Positions 1-8,771 of a stretch of 58,383 bases of DNA are shown piece after piece. Both the position numbers and the translations under genes were made by a program. The DNA lies in contig NZ_PSRR01000013.1 of assembly GCF_004296405.1 (NCBI RefSeq), positions 1 to 58,383 on the forward strand. The letters run 5' to 3'. Source of the stretch: Bradyrhizobium sp. Leo170. Lineage in GTDB: Bacteria > Pseudomonadota > Alphaproteobacteria > Rhizobiales > Xanthobacteraceae. The stretch's first letter is position 1. Every line of letters starts with the position of its first letter. The notes beneath the pieces are model-generated. The model was not told where the DNA came from. It saw nothing but the letters and a program-made list of their open reading frames with translations, and did not search any database.

Positions 1-898
1 CGAGGCCGCCGGCCGCCAGCAATCCGCCGGCGGCGTTTTTCTCAAAGCCTGCTTTGGCCAGCATCGGATAGGCCACGGTGCCGATCATCACGGTGGTGGC
101 GACGCCGGAACCCGAGGGGCCGCCGAGCAGGAACGACGACAGCACGACCGTCCGTCCTGCGCTGTTCGGCTTGCCGCCCATCAGCGCCAGCGAGAAGTCG
201 ATGAAGAATTTCCCGGCGCCGGATTGCTGCAGGAATGCGCCGTAGATGGTGAACAGGATGATCAGCGTGGCCGACACATCGACCGCGACGCCGAAAATGC
301 CTTCCAGGGTGATGAAGAGATGGCCCACCAGGCGGGACAAATCATAGCCACGGTGGGTCCACGGTGCCGGCAAATGCGGACCGAGCATCGCATAGGCGAT
401 GAAGAACAGCGACACCACGGGCATGATGGGTCCGGTCGTGCGCCGCGTCGCCTCGAGTAGCAGCACGATGAAGACAATGCCGACGATGACATCCAGGTGG
501 TCGGGCGTGGTGGCGCGGTCGGTGAAATCCTCGCCGCCCCACAGCGCATAGACGATGGTTGCGACCGCAACGATGCCCGGCACGATGTCCCACCAGCGTA
601 CGCGGTTGCGAAACCGGGTAGCCAGCGGAAACAGCAGGAAGCTCAGCACCAGCGTGAAGGCGACATGGGTATAGCGAAGTTCCTGGGTCGGAACGATCGC
701 GTAGGCGGCATAGAGGTGGAACAGGCTCATGACCACCGCGATCGTGGTCGAAATGCGTCCCGCCCAGCCCATCAGGCGGTTGGTCGCGCCTTCCTCAGCC
801 TCAACGAAGGTTTCCGCTTTTTGCAGCGCCTCCTCGGAGATGGCGACGACGTCGTCATTGGGCGACGATTTGCCTGACGGTCGGCCTTCTGTGGTCAT
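1..898 (-). CDS. TRAP transporter fused permease (4TM/12TM type), 5' part only
   Basis: Secondary-transport permease of the TRAP family in which the small (DctQ-like) and large (DctM-like) membrane subunits are fused. It would import an organic acid using the ion gradient together with a periplasmic binding protein. The ATG is at 898 and the frame stays open to the window edge, giving about 299 residues. The N-terminus is acidic and cytoplasmic, and is followed by repeated hydrophobic segments. The stretch GGPSGSGVATTVMIGT is typical of the start of the large-subunit module. The C-terminal two thirds lie outside the window, as must the binding protein. Substrate cannot be told. The family call is fairly sure. 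Confidence 0.82.
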   Translation of the reverse strand, partial: MTTEGRPSGKSSPNDDVVAISEEALQKAETFVEAEEGATNRLMGWAGRISTTIAVVMSLFHLYAAYAIVPTQELRYTHVAFTLVLSFLLFPLATRFRNRVRWWDIVPGIVAVATIVYALWGGEDFTDRATTPDHLDVIVGIVFIVLLLEATRRTTGPIMPVVSLFFIAYAMLGPHLPAPWTHRGYDLSRLVGHLFITLEGIFGVAVDVSATLIILFTIYGAFLQQSGAGKFFIDFSLALMGGKPNSAGRTVVLSSFLLGGPSGSGVATTVMIGTVAYPMLAKAGFEKNAAGGLLAAGGL

Positions 899-1165
899 GC
901 TTCCCCCGGTACGCTCTCTGTAGCCCGGCTGGATGGCCGGGTCTTGGGCGGCGCATTCATGCTGGTTTGGGGGAAGCGTTGCAAGGGGCATCGCGCCTGC
1001 GACTTTCGGATGATACATGCGGCGTATGCATCGGGCACTTCAGCCGGATTGGGTTGACCGCGGGCGCGCGTCCGGCCAATTTCCCGGCAAGGGGAATACT
1101 CATGAATTCCAGGTTGGCGGCTGCCGCATTCTTGGTCGGCGCCTGGCGCGCCGGCCTGTAATCCT

Positions 1166-1236
1166 TAGCCCGGATAAGCGAAGCTGTGATTTGGGAGCGC
1201 CAGGCCCCGGATTACGCTTCGCTTCATCCGGGCTAC
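1166..1236. repeat. Palindromic intergenic repeat, family D (tagcccgg...ccgggcta)
   Basis: The ends are inverted (TAGCCCGGAT versus ATCCGGGCTA) with a GCGAAGC/GCTTCGC inner arm. Relatives lie at 33690-33774 and, more diverged, at 23888-23979. The rest of 899-1261 holds no convincing gene, only a short signal-peptide-like ORF ending at 1161. Confidence 0.75.
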
Positions 1237-1261
1237 AACACGAATAGCAAGGGAGAAACCA

Positions 1262-2065
1262 ATGGATCGGCTCAAGGGCAAAATCGCGATGGTGGTCGGC
1301 GCCGGCTCGATCGGGCCGGGCTGGGGCAATGGCAAGGCGACCGCCGTCACCTTTGCCCGCGAGGGTGCCAGCGTGTTCTGTGTCGACCGTAACGCGGCTG
1401 CCGCGGAAGAGACGGCCGGCATCATCACCGGCGAGGGCGGCAATGCGACCGCGTTCACCGCGGATGTCTCGCGTGCGGCCGACGTCGAGGCGATGGTCGC
1501 GGCATGCCTCAAGACATACGGCCGCATCGACGTAACAGACAACAATGTCGGCATCGCCGAGATGGGCAGCGTCGTCGAGGTGAGCGAAGCGGAATGGGAC
1601 CGCGTGTTCGCCGTCAACCTCAAGAGCGCCTATCTTGCCATGAAGCACGTGATCCCCGTGATGCAGAAGCAGGGCGGCGGCTCGATCATCAACATCTCCT
1701 CGATTGCCTCGATCCGCCATCTCGGCATTTCCTACGTCACCTACGCCACCACCAAGGCGGCGATGAACCAGATGACGCGCACCACCGCGGTGCAGTTCGC
1801 GCGCGACCATGTGCGCGTGAATGCGATCCTGCCCGGTCTGATGAAGACGCCGATGGTGGCGCATTCCGCCGGCCTCGCCGCCAGCTATGCTGCCGGCGAT
1901 GTGGACGAGATGTGGCGCGCTCGCGACGCGCAGGTGCCGATGGGCCACATGGGCGACGCCTGGGACGTCGCCAACGCCGCGCTGTTCCTGGCTTCGGACG
2001 AATCGAAATACGTCACAGGAATTGAACTCGTCGTCGACGGCGGCGTGACGCTGAAGGTGAGTTAG
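1262..2065 (+). CDS. SDR-family NAD(P)-dependent oxidoreductase
   Basis: Classical short-chain dehydrogenase/reductase of 267 residues, cytosolic, oxidising or reducing a hydroxyl/keto group on an unknown substrate. The N-terminal nucleotide loop is the variant GAGSIGPGWGNGKA and not the usual TGxxxGxG. The NNAG motif appears as NNVG. The catalytic Ser lies in NISSIAS and the YxxxK pair in YATTK. The C-terminus ends with the usual GIELVVDGG. The ATG follows AGGGAGA at good spacing. No clear operon partner: upstream is a repeat and downstream a convergent antiporter. The insertion of Pro and Trp in the cofactor loop is slightly unusual but occurs in this subfamily. Confidence 0.88.
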   Translation: MDRLKGKIAMVVGAGSIGPGWGNGKATAVTFAREGASVFCVDRNAAAAEETAGIITGEGGNATAFTADVSRAADVEAMVAACLKTYGRIDVTDNNVGIAEMGSVVEVSEAEWDRVFAVNLKSAYLAMKHVIPVMQKQGGGSIINISSIASIRHLGISYVTYATTKAAMNQMTRTTAVQFARDHVRVNAILPGLMKTPMVAHSAGLAASYAAGDVDEMWRARDAQVPMGHMGDAWDVANAALFLASDESKYVTGIELVVDGGVTLKVS

Positions 2066-2076
2066 CGCGTGGTGCC

Positions 2077-2157
2077 GTAGGGTGGGCAAAGCGAAGCGTG
2101 CCCACCATCCACGTTCGGTGCAAGAAAGGTGGGCACGCTTCGCTTTGCCCACCCTAC
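2077..2157. repeat. Palindromic intergenic repeat, family A (gtagggtgggc...gcccaccctac)
   Basis: The two arms GTAGGGTGGGCAAAGCGAAG and its complement flank a short centre. A second copy, nearly identical, lies at 13412-13493. It sits between two convergent genes and could fold into a long hairpin that acts as a terminator for both. Confidence 0.85.
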
Positions 2158-2166
2158 AAATTCCCG

Positions 2167-3711
2167 TTACGCCTGCGCGCTCAATTCCGCACGGTCGAGT
2201 TCTTCCTCGATCAGGTGAAACGCATCATCGCCGATCTCCTCGGATTCACGCAGCGTCAAGAGCGATTGCCGGGCGGCGCTGATCGCGCGGCGTCTTAAGG
2301 GGTCGGCGGGAAGCTCGCTCGAGGTGACGCCGCCGCTTGGATCGGTCTCCGCGCGCATCAGGAGCGCGCGGTACTCCAGCCTGAGGATTTCGGCCTCTTC
2401 GGACGGATCGCTGTCGATCTCCTCCAGCGCGGCGCGAAAGGCGATGGCGCGGGCGCGCGCTGCCTCGGCCGTCACCGGGTCGTCGTCCTTCAGACGCAGC
2501 GCCAGGATCAAAGGCCGCAGGGTCAAGCCCTGGATCACCAGCGTTCCAAATACCACAGAAAAGGCGGTCAGCAGGATCAGGTCGCGATACGGAAAATCTT
2601 CCGGCAATGCAAAAGCGGCCGCCAGCGTGACGATGCCGCGCATGCCGCACCAGGAAACGACGATGCCGCCCTTGACCGTCGGCGGCGGCGCGGCGCGGTG
2701 GGGATGAAACAGCCCCCACGCCACCAGCCGCCTGACGACGGCGCCATAGCTCATCACCCAGCCGATGCGCGCGAGGACGACGGCCGCCAGCGCGCTTGCG
2801 GCAAAGATGCAATATTCCACGCGCACGACCTCGTCGAGCCCGGCCCAGATCGGCTTGAGCTGCATGCCGATCAGCATGAAGGCGAGCACGTTGAGCACGA
2901 ACACCACGGTCTCCCACACCGCGTAGGACGGCACGCGTAGTCGCGCCGGCGTCCGCGCCGGTGCAGTACGCGCCATGGTGATGGCGAAGACGACGATGGT
3001 GAGGATGCCGGACAGGCCGATCCGCTCGGCGATGATCCACGCCATGAACGTGCCGCCGAACTGGGTGATGATCGCGCTCGGCGCGTAAGCGATTCGGCGC
3101 GTCAGCAGCATCGAAAGCCGGGCGAAGAGATAGCCGGCGATCAGGCTGCCGATCACCGCCAGCACGAGCGACGGCGCAAATTCGCGCAGCTTCAGGTGTT
3201 CGACTGCCACAGTGCCAACGGCGACGCGATAGATCAGCAGCGCGCTGGCATCATTGAGCAGGCTTTCGCCCTCGAGGATCTTCAGCAGCCGATAGGGCAG
3301 CTTGACCTGGCGCAGGATCGCGACCGCGGCCGCCGCATCCGGCGGAGCGACGATGGCGCCCAATGCGATCGCCGCGGCCCATGGCATGTCCGGCCTCAGC
3401 CAATGCGCCACCAGCGCGACGGCGGCGGTCGTGGTGCCGACCGCAGCGAGCACCAGCATCGACACCGGCAACCAGTTGTTGCGGAGGTCGCGGAGCGACG
3501 TATCGAATGCGGCATCGAGCAGCACAGGTGCCACGAACAGCGCCAGCGCGAGGCCGGGTTCCAATGTCCAGGATGGCCCCGACGGCAGGAAGGTCAGGAG
3601 CACGCCGCCGACCGCAAGGAAGGTCGGATAAGGCACGTTGATCCGTCGCGCCACCGCCGACAGCGGAATGGCGACGAGCAGCAGGACGATGGTCCATTCG
3701 AAGGTTGACAC
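2167..3711 (-). CDS. Na+/H+ antiporter, CPA1 family
   Basis: Inner-membrane cation/proton antiporter of 514 residues. About 12 hydrophobic segments fill the first 400 residues. The ion-binding region reads GAIVAPPDAAAAVAIL and is followed by EGESLLNDASAL, both typical of the CPA1 (NhaP-like) branch. A soluble, charged C-terminal tail of about 110 residues (ALRLKDDDPVTAEAARARAI onward) is common in this family. The ATG at 3711 begins a hydrophobic helix directly. It is convergent with the SDR gene and divergent from the TPR gene. Role inferred: pH and sodium homeostasis. Confidence 0.9.
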   Translation of the reverse strand: MSTFEWTIVLLLVAIPLSAVARRINVPYPTFLAVGGVLLTFLPSGPSWTLEPGLALALFVAPVLLDAAFDTSLRDLRNNWLPVSMLVLAAVGTTTAAVALVAHWLRPDMPWAAAIALGAIVAPPDAAAAVAILRQVKLPYRLLKILEGESLLNDASALLIYRVAVGTVAVEHLKLREFAPSLVLAVIGSLIAGYLFARLSMLLTRRIAYAPSAIITQFGGTFMAWIIAERIGLSGILTIVVFAITMARTAPARTPARLRVPSYAVWETVVFVLNVLAFMLIGMQLKPIWAGLDEVVRVEYCIFAASALAAVVLARIGWVMSYGAVVRRLVAWGLFHPHRAAPPPTVKGGIVVSWCGMRGIVTLAAAFALPEDFPYRDLILLTAFSVVFGTLVIQGLTLRPLILALRLKDDDPVTAEAARARAIAFRAALEEIDSDPSEEAEILRLEYRALLMRAETDPSGGVTSSELPADPLRRRAISAARQSLLTLRESEEIGDDAFHLIEEELDRAELSAQA

Positions 3712-3865
3712 GCGTCAAATTCCTGTTGGCAGTCATTGGCTAATCTAGCATGAGTTTGCGAGCCCATGAGCAAGCGCGGAAATCGCGACAAATCTCCCGC
3801 TGGTGCGGGGTACGCGTCGTTTGCTACCATTGGCTCGAGATCAAGAATTCCTACCGGACCAATCG

Positions 3866-4630
3866 ATGCAATCCTGGCTCTTCATCCGACGCGTCATCGT
3901 CGCGTCGAGCCTTTGCATGGCGCTCGCCCAGCCTGCATTTGCAACCAGCGTAGAACCGCTCAAGGATGTGCAGGCCGATCCCGCGCCATGCCTCACTGCT
4001 GCCGGCGCTGACGATAACGATAAGGCCGTCGATCTCTGCACGGCGCTGATCGACAACGAAAACACCGCCAAGGCCGATCGCGTCAAGGCGCTGATCGCGC
4101 GCGGTGACGCCTATGCCCGCAAGGACATGGTCGACCGCGCGATCTCCGATTACGACGCCGTGCTGAGGCTGGATCCGACGCTCGCCGATAGCTTCAATGC
4201 GCGCGGCGAGCTCTGGCGCAAGAAGGGCGACCGGCCCAAGGCGCTCGCTGACTTCGGCGCAGCGATCAAGCTGAACCCGGATCACGCCGCGGCGCGCGCC
4301 AACTACAAGTCGCTGGCGCTGGAGCTCGAGCGCCTCGGCGCGCTGATGGCCGTCGCCGGCAAGCCGAGTTTCAATTGCGCCAAGGCGCGCCGCACGGTGG
4401 AGAGGGCCATCTGCGCCAGCCCTGATCTCGCCGACCTCGACCGCGAGATCTTTGCGGCAAATGCCAGGGCGGTCCGCGAGGCCGAGAATCCGCGTGCCGC
4501 CCGCGCCCTGCAGCGCGAGCAGGACGAATTCATCGCCCGCCGCAACGCCCAGTTCGGCCGTCCCGGCTATGACCTGCCGACGGCGATGAAGCGGCGGCTG
4601 CAGAAGCTAAACGGGGTCGACGGGTATTAG
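3866..4630 (+). CDS. Secreted TPR protein with LprI-like (DUF1311) C-terminus
   Basis: Predicted periplasmic protein of 254 residues. A signal peptide (MQSWLFIRRVIVASSLCMAL..., cut after AFA) fixes the start at 3866 in preference to an in-frame ATG at 3803, which would bury it. Residues 60-150 form tetratricopeptide repeats (DMVDRAISDYDAVLRLDP and a second unit). The C-terminal third resembles the lysozyme-inhibitor LprI region, with CAKARRTVERAICASPDLADLD. The family usually binds lysozyme or other envelope partners; here the partner is unknown. It stands alone between the antiporter and prpE. Confidence 0.75.
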   Translation: MQSWLFIRRVIVASSLCMALAQPAFATSVEPLKDVQADPAPCLTAAGADDNDKAVDLCTALIDNENTAKADRVKALIARGDAYARKDMVDRAISDYDAVLRLDPTLADSFNARGELWRKKGDRPKALADFGAAIKLNPDHAAARANYKSLALELERLGALMAVAGKPSFNCAKARRTVERAICASPDLADLDREIFAANARAVREAENPRAARALQREQDEFIARRNAQFGRPGYDLPTAMKRRLQKLNGVDGY

Positions 4631-4723
4631 CTGCGGCCGCTGGCTGAATGGAGCGCTCTTTTCGGCTTGAATCGTGGCCGCTGTCCGTGACAATGCGGTC
4701 AAAGACGATGAACTAGCCGCTTG

Positions 4724-4811
4724 CGTCATGCCCGGCCTCGTGCCGGGCATCCACGTCCTTCCCGGCTGAGGAAGCAACGCGTGGATGGCCGGGACGAGCC
4801 CGGCCATGACG
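4724..4811. repeat. Intergenic inverted repeat, family E (gtcatgcccggc...gccggccatgac)
   Basis: Outer arms CGTCATGCCCGGC and GCCCGGCCATGACGG with an inner CCACG...CGTGG arm. A diverged relative lies at 6753-6865 downstream of the same gene, so prpE is bracketed by two copies. Confidence 0.65.
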
Positions 4812-4835
4812 GGGAGAAAGACCGGGAGGAACGCC

Positions 4836-6743
4836 ATGAACATTCACAACAGCCGCTATCACGAGATCCATGCACGCTCGCTGGCTGATCCCGATGGTTT
4901 CTGGAGCGAGGCGGCGCGGGAGATCGATTGGATCGAGCCGGCCAAGAAGGTTTTCGATCCCTCGCTCGGCGTCTATGGGCGCTGGTTCACCGGCGCCGTC
5001 GTCAACACCTGCTACAACGCGCTCGATCGCCACGTGCTCGGCGGCCGCGCCGACCAGGTCGCACTGATCCACGATTCCCCACTCACCGGCAGCATCACGA
5101 AATTCACCTATGCCGGGCTTCTGAAGGAAGTGCAGGCGCTCGCCGCGGTCATGCAGGATTTCGGCGTGACCAAGGGTGACCGCGTCATCCTCTATATGCC
5201 GATGGTGCCGGAAGCGGTGGTGGCGATGCTGGCCTGCGCGCGGATCGGCGCGGTGCACAGCGTGGTGTTCGGCGGTTTTGCCGCAAAGGAATTGGCCAGC
5301 CGCATCGACGATGCCAAGCCGAAGCTGATCTTTTCGGCGAGCTGCGGCATCGAGCCCGGCCGCATCGTGCAGTACAAGCCGCTGCTCGACGAGGCGATCA
5401 AGCTTGCCAGCGCCAAGCCGGAAGCCTGCATCATCCTGCAGCGTCCGCAGCATGGTTGCGAGCTCACCGCGGGCCGCGATCACGACTGGGCCAGCTTGAG
5501 CCGCGCCGCACTCGATGCCGGCAAGGCCGCGCCTTGCGTCCCGGTGCTCGCGACCGACCCGCTCTACATCCTCTACACCTCCGGCACGACGGGAATCCCG
5601 AAGGGCGTCGTGCGCGACAATGGCGGGCATCTCGTTGCGCTGAAATGGTCGATGTTCAACCTCTACGGCGTCAAGCCGGGCGAGGTCTGGTGGTGCGGCT
5701 CCGACATCGGCTGGGTGGTCGGCCACAGCTACATCGTTTATGGCCCGCTGTTCCATGGCGCGACCTCGATCATGTATGAAGGCAAGCCGATCGGCACGCC
5801 CGATGCCGGCGCGTTCTGGCGGGTGATCTCCGAGCACAAGGCGGTTGCGTTCTTCACCGCGCCGACTGCCTTCCGCGCCATCCGCAAGGAGGATCCGGAA
5901 GGCAAGTTCATCCGGCAATATGATCTGGCAAATTTCCGCACGCTCTTCCTCGCCGGCGAGCGCGCCGATCCGCCGACGGTGGAATGGGCGGAGGCACAAT
6001 TGAAGGTACCGGTGGTCGACCATTGGTGGCAGACCGAGACCGGCTGGTGCATTGCCGGCAATCCGGTGGGGCTCGGCATGCTGCCGGTCAAGCATGGCTC
6101 GCCGACGGTGCCGATGCCGGGCTATCAGGTCGACGTGGTCGATGAAGCGGCAAGGCCGGTGCCCGCGGGCACCATGGGCTCGATCGTGATCAAGCTGCCG
6201 ATGCCGCCCGCCTGCCTGCCGACGCTGTGGCAGCAGGATGAGCGCTTCAAGGAAGCCTACCTCTCCGAATTCCCCGGCTACTACAAAACGTCGGACGCCG
6301 GCTACAAGGATGAGGACGGCTATGTCTGGGTGATGGGGCGCACCGACGACATCATCAATGTTGCCGGTCACCGGCTCTCCACCGGCGGCATGGAGGAGAT
6401 CCTGGCCTCGCATCCCGATGTCGCCGAATGCGCCGTGCTCGGCGTCAAGGATGCGATCAAGGGCGAAGTGCCCTGCGGTTTCCTGGTGCTGAAGGCCGGC
6501 GTCAGCCGCCCGCCCGCCGAGATCGAGAAGGAGATCGTGGCATTGGTGCGCGAAAAGCTCGGCCCGGTCGCCGCCTTCAGGCTCGCGATCACGGTCGGCC
6601 GCCTGCCGAAGACGCGCTCCGGAAAGATCCTCCGCGGCACCATCAAGAAGATCGCCGATGGCGAAAGCTGGACCATGCCGGCCACGATCGAGGACCCCAA
6701 GGTGCTCGACGAGATCGGCGACGCGCTGAAGGGAAGGGTGTGA
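4836..6743 (+). CDS. prpE: Propionyl-CoA synthetase (propionate-CoA ligase)
   Basis: Cytosolic acyl-adenylate ligase of 635 residues, converting propionate, ATP and CoA to propionyl-CoA. The N-terminal DUF3448-type region (YHEIHARSLADPDGFWSEAA) precedes the AMP-binding core. The A3 loop is YTSGTTGIPKGVVRDNGGH, whose VVRDNGGH extension is typical of PrpE as opposed to acetyl-CoA synthetase. The C-terminal Lys lies in KTRSGKILRGT. The ATG at 4836 follows GGGAGGA at the right distance, which favours it over an in-frame start at 4785 inside the repeat. No other methylcitrate or methylmalonyl genes are nearby. Confidence 0.93.
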   Translation: MNIHNSRYHEIHARSLADPDGFWSEAAREIDWIEPAKKVFDPSLGVYGRWFTGAVVNTCYNALDRHVLGGRADQVALIHDSPLTGSITKFTYAGLLKEVQALAAVMQDFGVTKGDRVILYMPMVPEAVVAMLACARIGAVHSVVFGGFAAKELASRIDDAKPKLIFSASCGIEPGRIVQYKPLLDEAIKLASAKPEACIILQRPQHGCELTAGRDHDWASLSRAALDAGKAAPCVPVLATDPLYILYTSGTTGIPKGVVRDNGGHLVALKWSMFNLYGVKPGEVWWCGSDIGWVVGHSYIVYGPLFHGATSIMYEGKPIGTPDAGAFWRVISEHKAVAFFTAPTAFRAIRKEDPEGKFIRQYDLANFRTLFLAGERADPPTVEWAEAQLKVPVVDHWWQTETGWCIAGNPVGLGMLPVKHGSPTVPMPGYQVDVVDEAARPVPAGTMGSIVIKLPMPPACLPTLWQQDERFKEAYLSEFPGYYKTSDAGYKDEDGYVWVMGRTDDIINVAGHRLSTGGMEEILASHPDVAECAVLGVKDAIKGEVPCGFLVLKAGVSRPPAEIEKEIVALVREKLGPVAAFRLAITVGRLPKTRSGKILRGTIKKIADGESWTMPATIEDPKVLDEIGDALKGRV

Positions 6744-6752
6744 CGGTTGGAT

Positions 6753-6865
6753 CGTCATGCCCGGGCTTGACCCGGGCATCCATCAAGATCAGAGAAGCCG
6801 CCATCTTTTCGATGGATTGCCGGGTCATCCCCGATCAGGTCGGGGACGGGCACACGGCAATGACG
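6753..6865. repeat. Intergenic inverted repeat, family E, diverged copy
   Basis: Begins CGTCATGCCCGGGC and ends CGGCAATGACG, with a CCCGGG-centred inner hairpin near 6760-6778 and a second hairpin CCCCGATCAGGTCGGGG near 6829-6846. It lies just after prpE and may terminate it. Confidence 0.6.
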
Positions 6866-6882
6866 AAAGAGGGAAACCACGT

Positions 6883-7152
6883 ATGCGACGTTACTTCGCC
6901 CGAGCCCATATCGCGCTGTTCCTAGTCGCGCCACTGCTCGTCGGCTGCCTCGAGCGGAGGACGGCGCCGCTGGCCGATGCCGCGGGTGACGACGACGCGT
7001 TCTGCCGCGCCAACAACGTCCAGCAGGGCTCGCCCGAATACGTCGCCTGCCGCAAGGACCGCGACGTCCAGCGGCAGAACGCCGAAGCGCGCGCCGACCG
7101 TCGTCAGCGCAATCTCGGCGAATACATGCTCAACAATCCGGTGAGGCCATAA
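6883..7152 (+). CDS. Small putative lipoprotein
   Basis: An 89-residue protein starting MRRYFARAHIALFLVAPLLV, with a lipobox LVGC, so it is probably lipidated and anchored in the envelope. The mature part is polar, with two further Cys residues (DDAFCRANN and YVACRKDRD), which suggests a disulfide. The ATG at 6883 is chosen because the longer frame starts inside the repeat. It lies 16 bases before the DUF6494 gene, so the two may be co-transcribed. Function unknown. Confidence 0.7.
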   Translation: MRRYFARAHIALFLVAPLLVGCLERRTAPLADAAGDDDAFCRANNVQQGSPEYVACRKDRDVQRQNAEARADRRQRNLGEYMLNNPVRP

Positions 7153-7168
7153 GCAGAGGAGGAACGTC

Positions 7169-7375
7169 ATGAACGAGGATGTCTTCAACGAAAGCCTGCG
7201 CCGATTCCTGAAGCGCGTCGGCATCACCTCCCAGCGCGAGATCGAAAAGGCCGTACGCGACGCGATCGAAGCCGGCCGCCTCAAGGGCAACGAGAAGCTG
7301 ACGGCGAAAATGACGCTGACGATCGACGCCGTCGGGCTCAAGCACGAGGTGACGGAAGAAATCGCGCTCGGATGA
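7169..7375 (+). CDS. DUF6494 family small protein
   Basis: A 68-residue cytosolic protein (MNEDVFNESLRRFLKRVGIT...) with a helical N-terminus and a C-terminal strand-like part (KMTLTIDAVGLKHEV). The sequence matches the conserved alphaproteobacterial DUF6494 group as I recall it; no function is established. A clear Shine-Dalgarno GAGGA precedes the ATG. The composition is still that of the GC-rich core, unlike the next two genes. Confidence 0.72.
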   Translation: MNEDVFNESLRRFLKRVGITSQREIEKAVRDAIEAGRLKGNEKLTAKMTLTIDAVGLKHEVTEEIALG

Positions 7376-7489
7376 AGCCAGCGAGCAGCTATGGAGGCCG
7401 CTCGAAGCAAGGCAGTTGAAATGGAGCCGGGCCTGTGCAAGCCTCGGGTTTTCTGAATTGATACTGTTTTTGGCCTTCGAACTACGGCG

Positions 7490-7909
7490 ATGAGCGTGGA
7501 AATCGAGTTTCCGCTTGAATTCTTGGTGGCCGGAACTCCCGTTTCCCTATCCGCCAAGCGCCGGGAGTCAGTGGATCAATGGAAGGCGCGCGTTATTGAT
7601 GCGACGCGAGCGGTCCTGCCGGAGGGGCATTTCGCGACGGAAGGCCCGGTCGCGGCAACATTGTTTTATTTCCCCGCTGCCGAGATGGCCGGTGATATCG
7701 ACAACATTGTCAAGCCTGTGCTTGATGCATTGGGTAAGCATATCTACGTGGATGATCGGCAGGTCCATCGGGTTCTGGTTCAGAAGTTCGAACCTGGAAA
7801 CGTCTTCGGATTTGGGACTCCTAGTCCGACCCTGCAGGACGCGCTAAATAGAACCAAGCCTATTTTATATGTTCGGTTGTCGAACGATCCATTCGAGGAT
7901 CTGACATGA
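7490..7909 (+). CDS. RusA-family Holliday-junction endodeoxyribonuclease-like protein
   Basis: A 139-residue protein with the RusA core. The acidic metal-binding motif is DIDNIVKPVLDAL (about residues 67-79), followed by YVDDRQVHRV (about 84-93). In this family those Asp residues cut the junction. RusA proteins mostly come from prophages and mobile elements. The start ATG lies in an AT-rich leader. Its stop overlaps the start of the next gene by four bases (ATGA), so the two are translationally coupled. GC content is lower than in neighbours. No other phage gene is near, so it is either a remnant or part of a compact two-gene unit. Confidence 0.85.
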   Translation: MSVEIEFPLEFLVAGTPVSLSAKRRESVDQWKARVIDATRAVLPEGHFATEGPVAATLFYFPAAEMAGDIDNIVKPVLDALGKHIYVDDRQVHRVLVQKFEPGNVFGFGTPSPTLQDALNRTKPILYVRLSNDPFEDLT

Positions 7910-8559
7910 CGAGTGTCCCTGGAAGCAGCGAAGCCGAAGTGATCGAAAGTCTTCTGCCCCGCTATCAGGCGGAGGGATTTGACGTCTACATAAACCCGTC
8001 TCCATCAATCCTTCCGCCCTTTATGCAAGAGTATAGGCCGGACGCCATCGCTCTCAGAAAGGATAAGAAGATCGCAATTGAAGTTGTCGGCTCAAACACA
8101 GGCTCCACTCAGAAGATAAAAACGCTGCAATCTCTGTTTGCCGATCGCGATGATTGGGAGCTCAGGGTGTTCTACGCGTCACCCGCAGTGTCCGGCAAAT
8201 TGCTGGAGATCGCTTCGACTGCCGCAATCAACGAATCGATTCAGCGTGTCGTTGATTTGAGTAATGCCGGCCATTCGCTGGCCGCTCTCGTGATGGCATG
8301 GGCGACGCTTGAAGCCATCGGCCGAGCCTTGCTTCCGGATCAATTCCAGCGGCCGCAAACGCCTGCACGTCTCGTAGAGGTACTTGGGTCTGCGGGATAT
8401 GTTACGCCGGAAGAAGCCGACAGGTTAAGGGCAGCGATTGTGGTCAGGAACGCAATAGTTCACGGTCAACTTGATTCCGAGGTTGGTCCGGAGTTGCTCA
8501 ACGGCTTCGTTGCTGTCCTGAAGACATTGGCGAAGCTGCTGCCGGCCGAAAACAGATAG
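7906..8559 (+). CDS. Possible nuclease-like domain fused to a HEPN domain
   Basis: A 217-residue protein not recognised as a named family. Residues 10-95 look like a restriction-endonuclease-type fold: Pro45-Asp46 in EYRPDAIALRKDKKIAIEVV, then Glu59 on the next strand, though the usual ExK lysine is replaced by Val. Residues 120-215 are helical and carry RNAIVHG (Arg181 to His186), the Rx4-6H motif of HEPN ribonuclease-type domains. It is coupled to the RusA-like gene by ATGA. The stretch 8041-8100 has 28 G/C of 60, well below the surroundings, suggesting acquisition. A role in defence or in processing nucleic acid is only inferred. Confidence 0.6.
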   Translation: MTSVPGSSEAEVIESLLPRYQAEGFDVYINPSPSILPPFMQEYRPDAIALRKDKKIAIEVVGSNTGSTQKIKTLQSLFADRDDWELRVFYASPAVSGKLLEIASTAAINESIQRVVDLSNAGHSLAALVMAWATLEAIGRALLPDQFQRPQTPARLVEVLGSAGYVTPEEADRLRAAIVVRNAIVHGQLDSEVGPELLNGFVAVLKTLAKLLPAENR

Positions 8560-8662
8560 TGACCTCGATGCGCGGTCATGCGTTACCGCTACGACTGAAT
8601 CGCAACGCCGTTTGCCGTGATACTTTTGCAACGGTGTGACTCAATCACGCCATGTCTCGTCT

Positions 8663-8682
8663 GATTTGATCCGCATCAAATC
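8663..8682. promoter_or_regulatory. FixK/FNR-type operator upstream of ompW
   Basis: GATTTGATCCGCATCAAATC is a perfect inverted repeat and contains TTGAT-N4-ATCAA, the full FNR/FixK consensus, at 8666-8679. Its centre lies about 100 bases before the ompW start, a position compatible with activation. The site suggests oxygen-responsive control of ompW. The stretch 8560-8771 holds no gene otherwise. Confidence 0.72.
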
Positions 8683-8771
8683 CTTCACCGTCCCGCTTCT
8701 GGTCTGAGAGAGGCAACGCGCGACTTTCCGCGCGGACTTGGCGATGGGAAGACTTGGCGATGGGGAATTTG

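Noticed and set aside
1100..1161. Short ORF MNSRLAAAAFLVGAWRAGL
   Set aside because: It looks like a signal peptide but ends after 19 residues just before a repeat; it may be a gene stub, but there is too little to call.
4713..6779. Open frame of 688 residues opposite prpE
   Set aside because: It is antisense to a clear ligase, is rich in Arg, Asp and His as expected of a GC-rich shadow frame, and has no recognisable motif.
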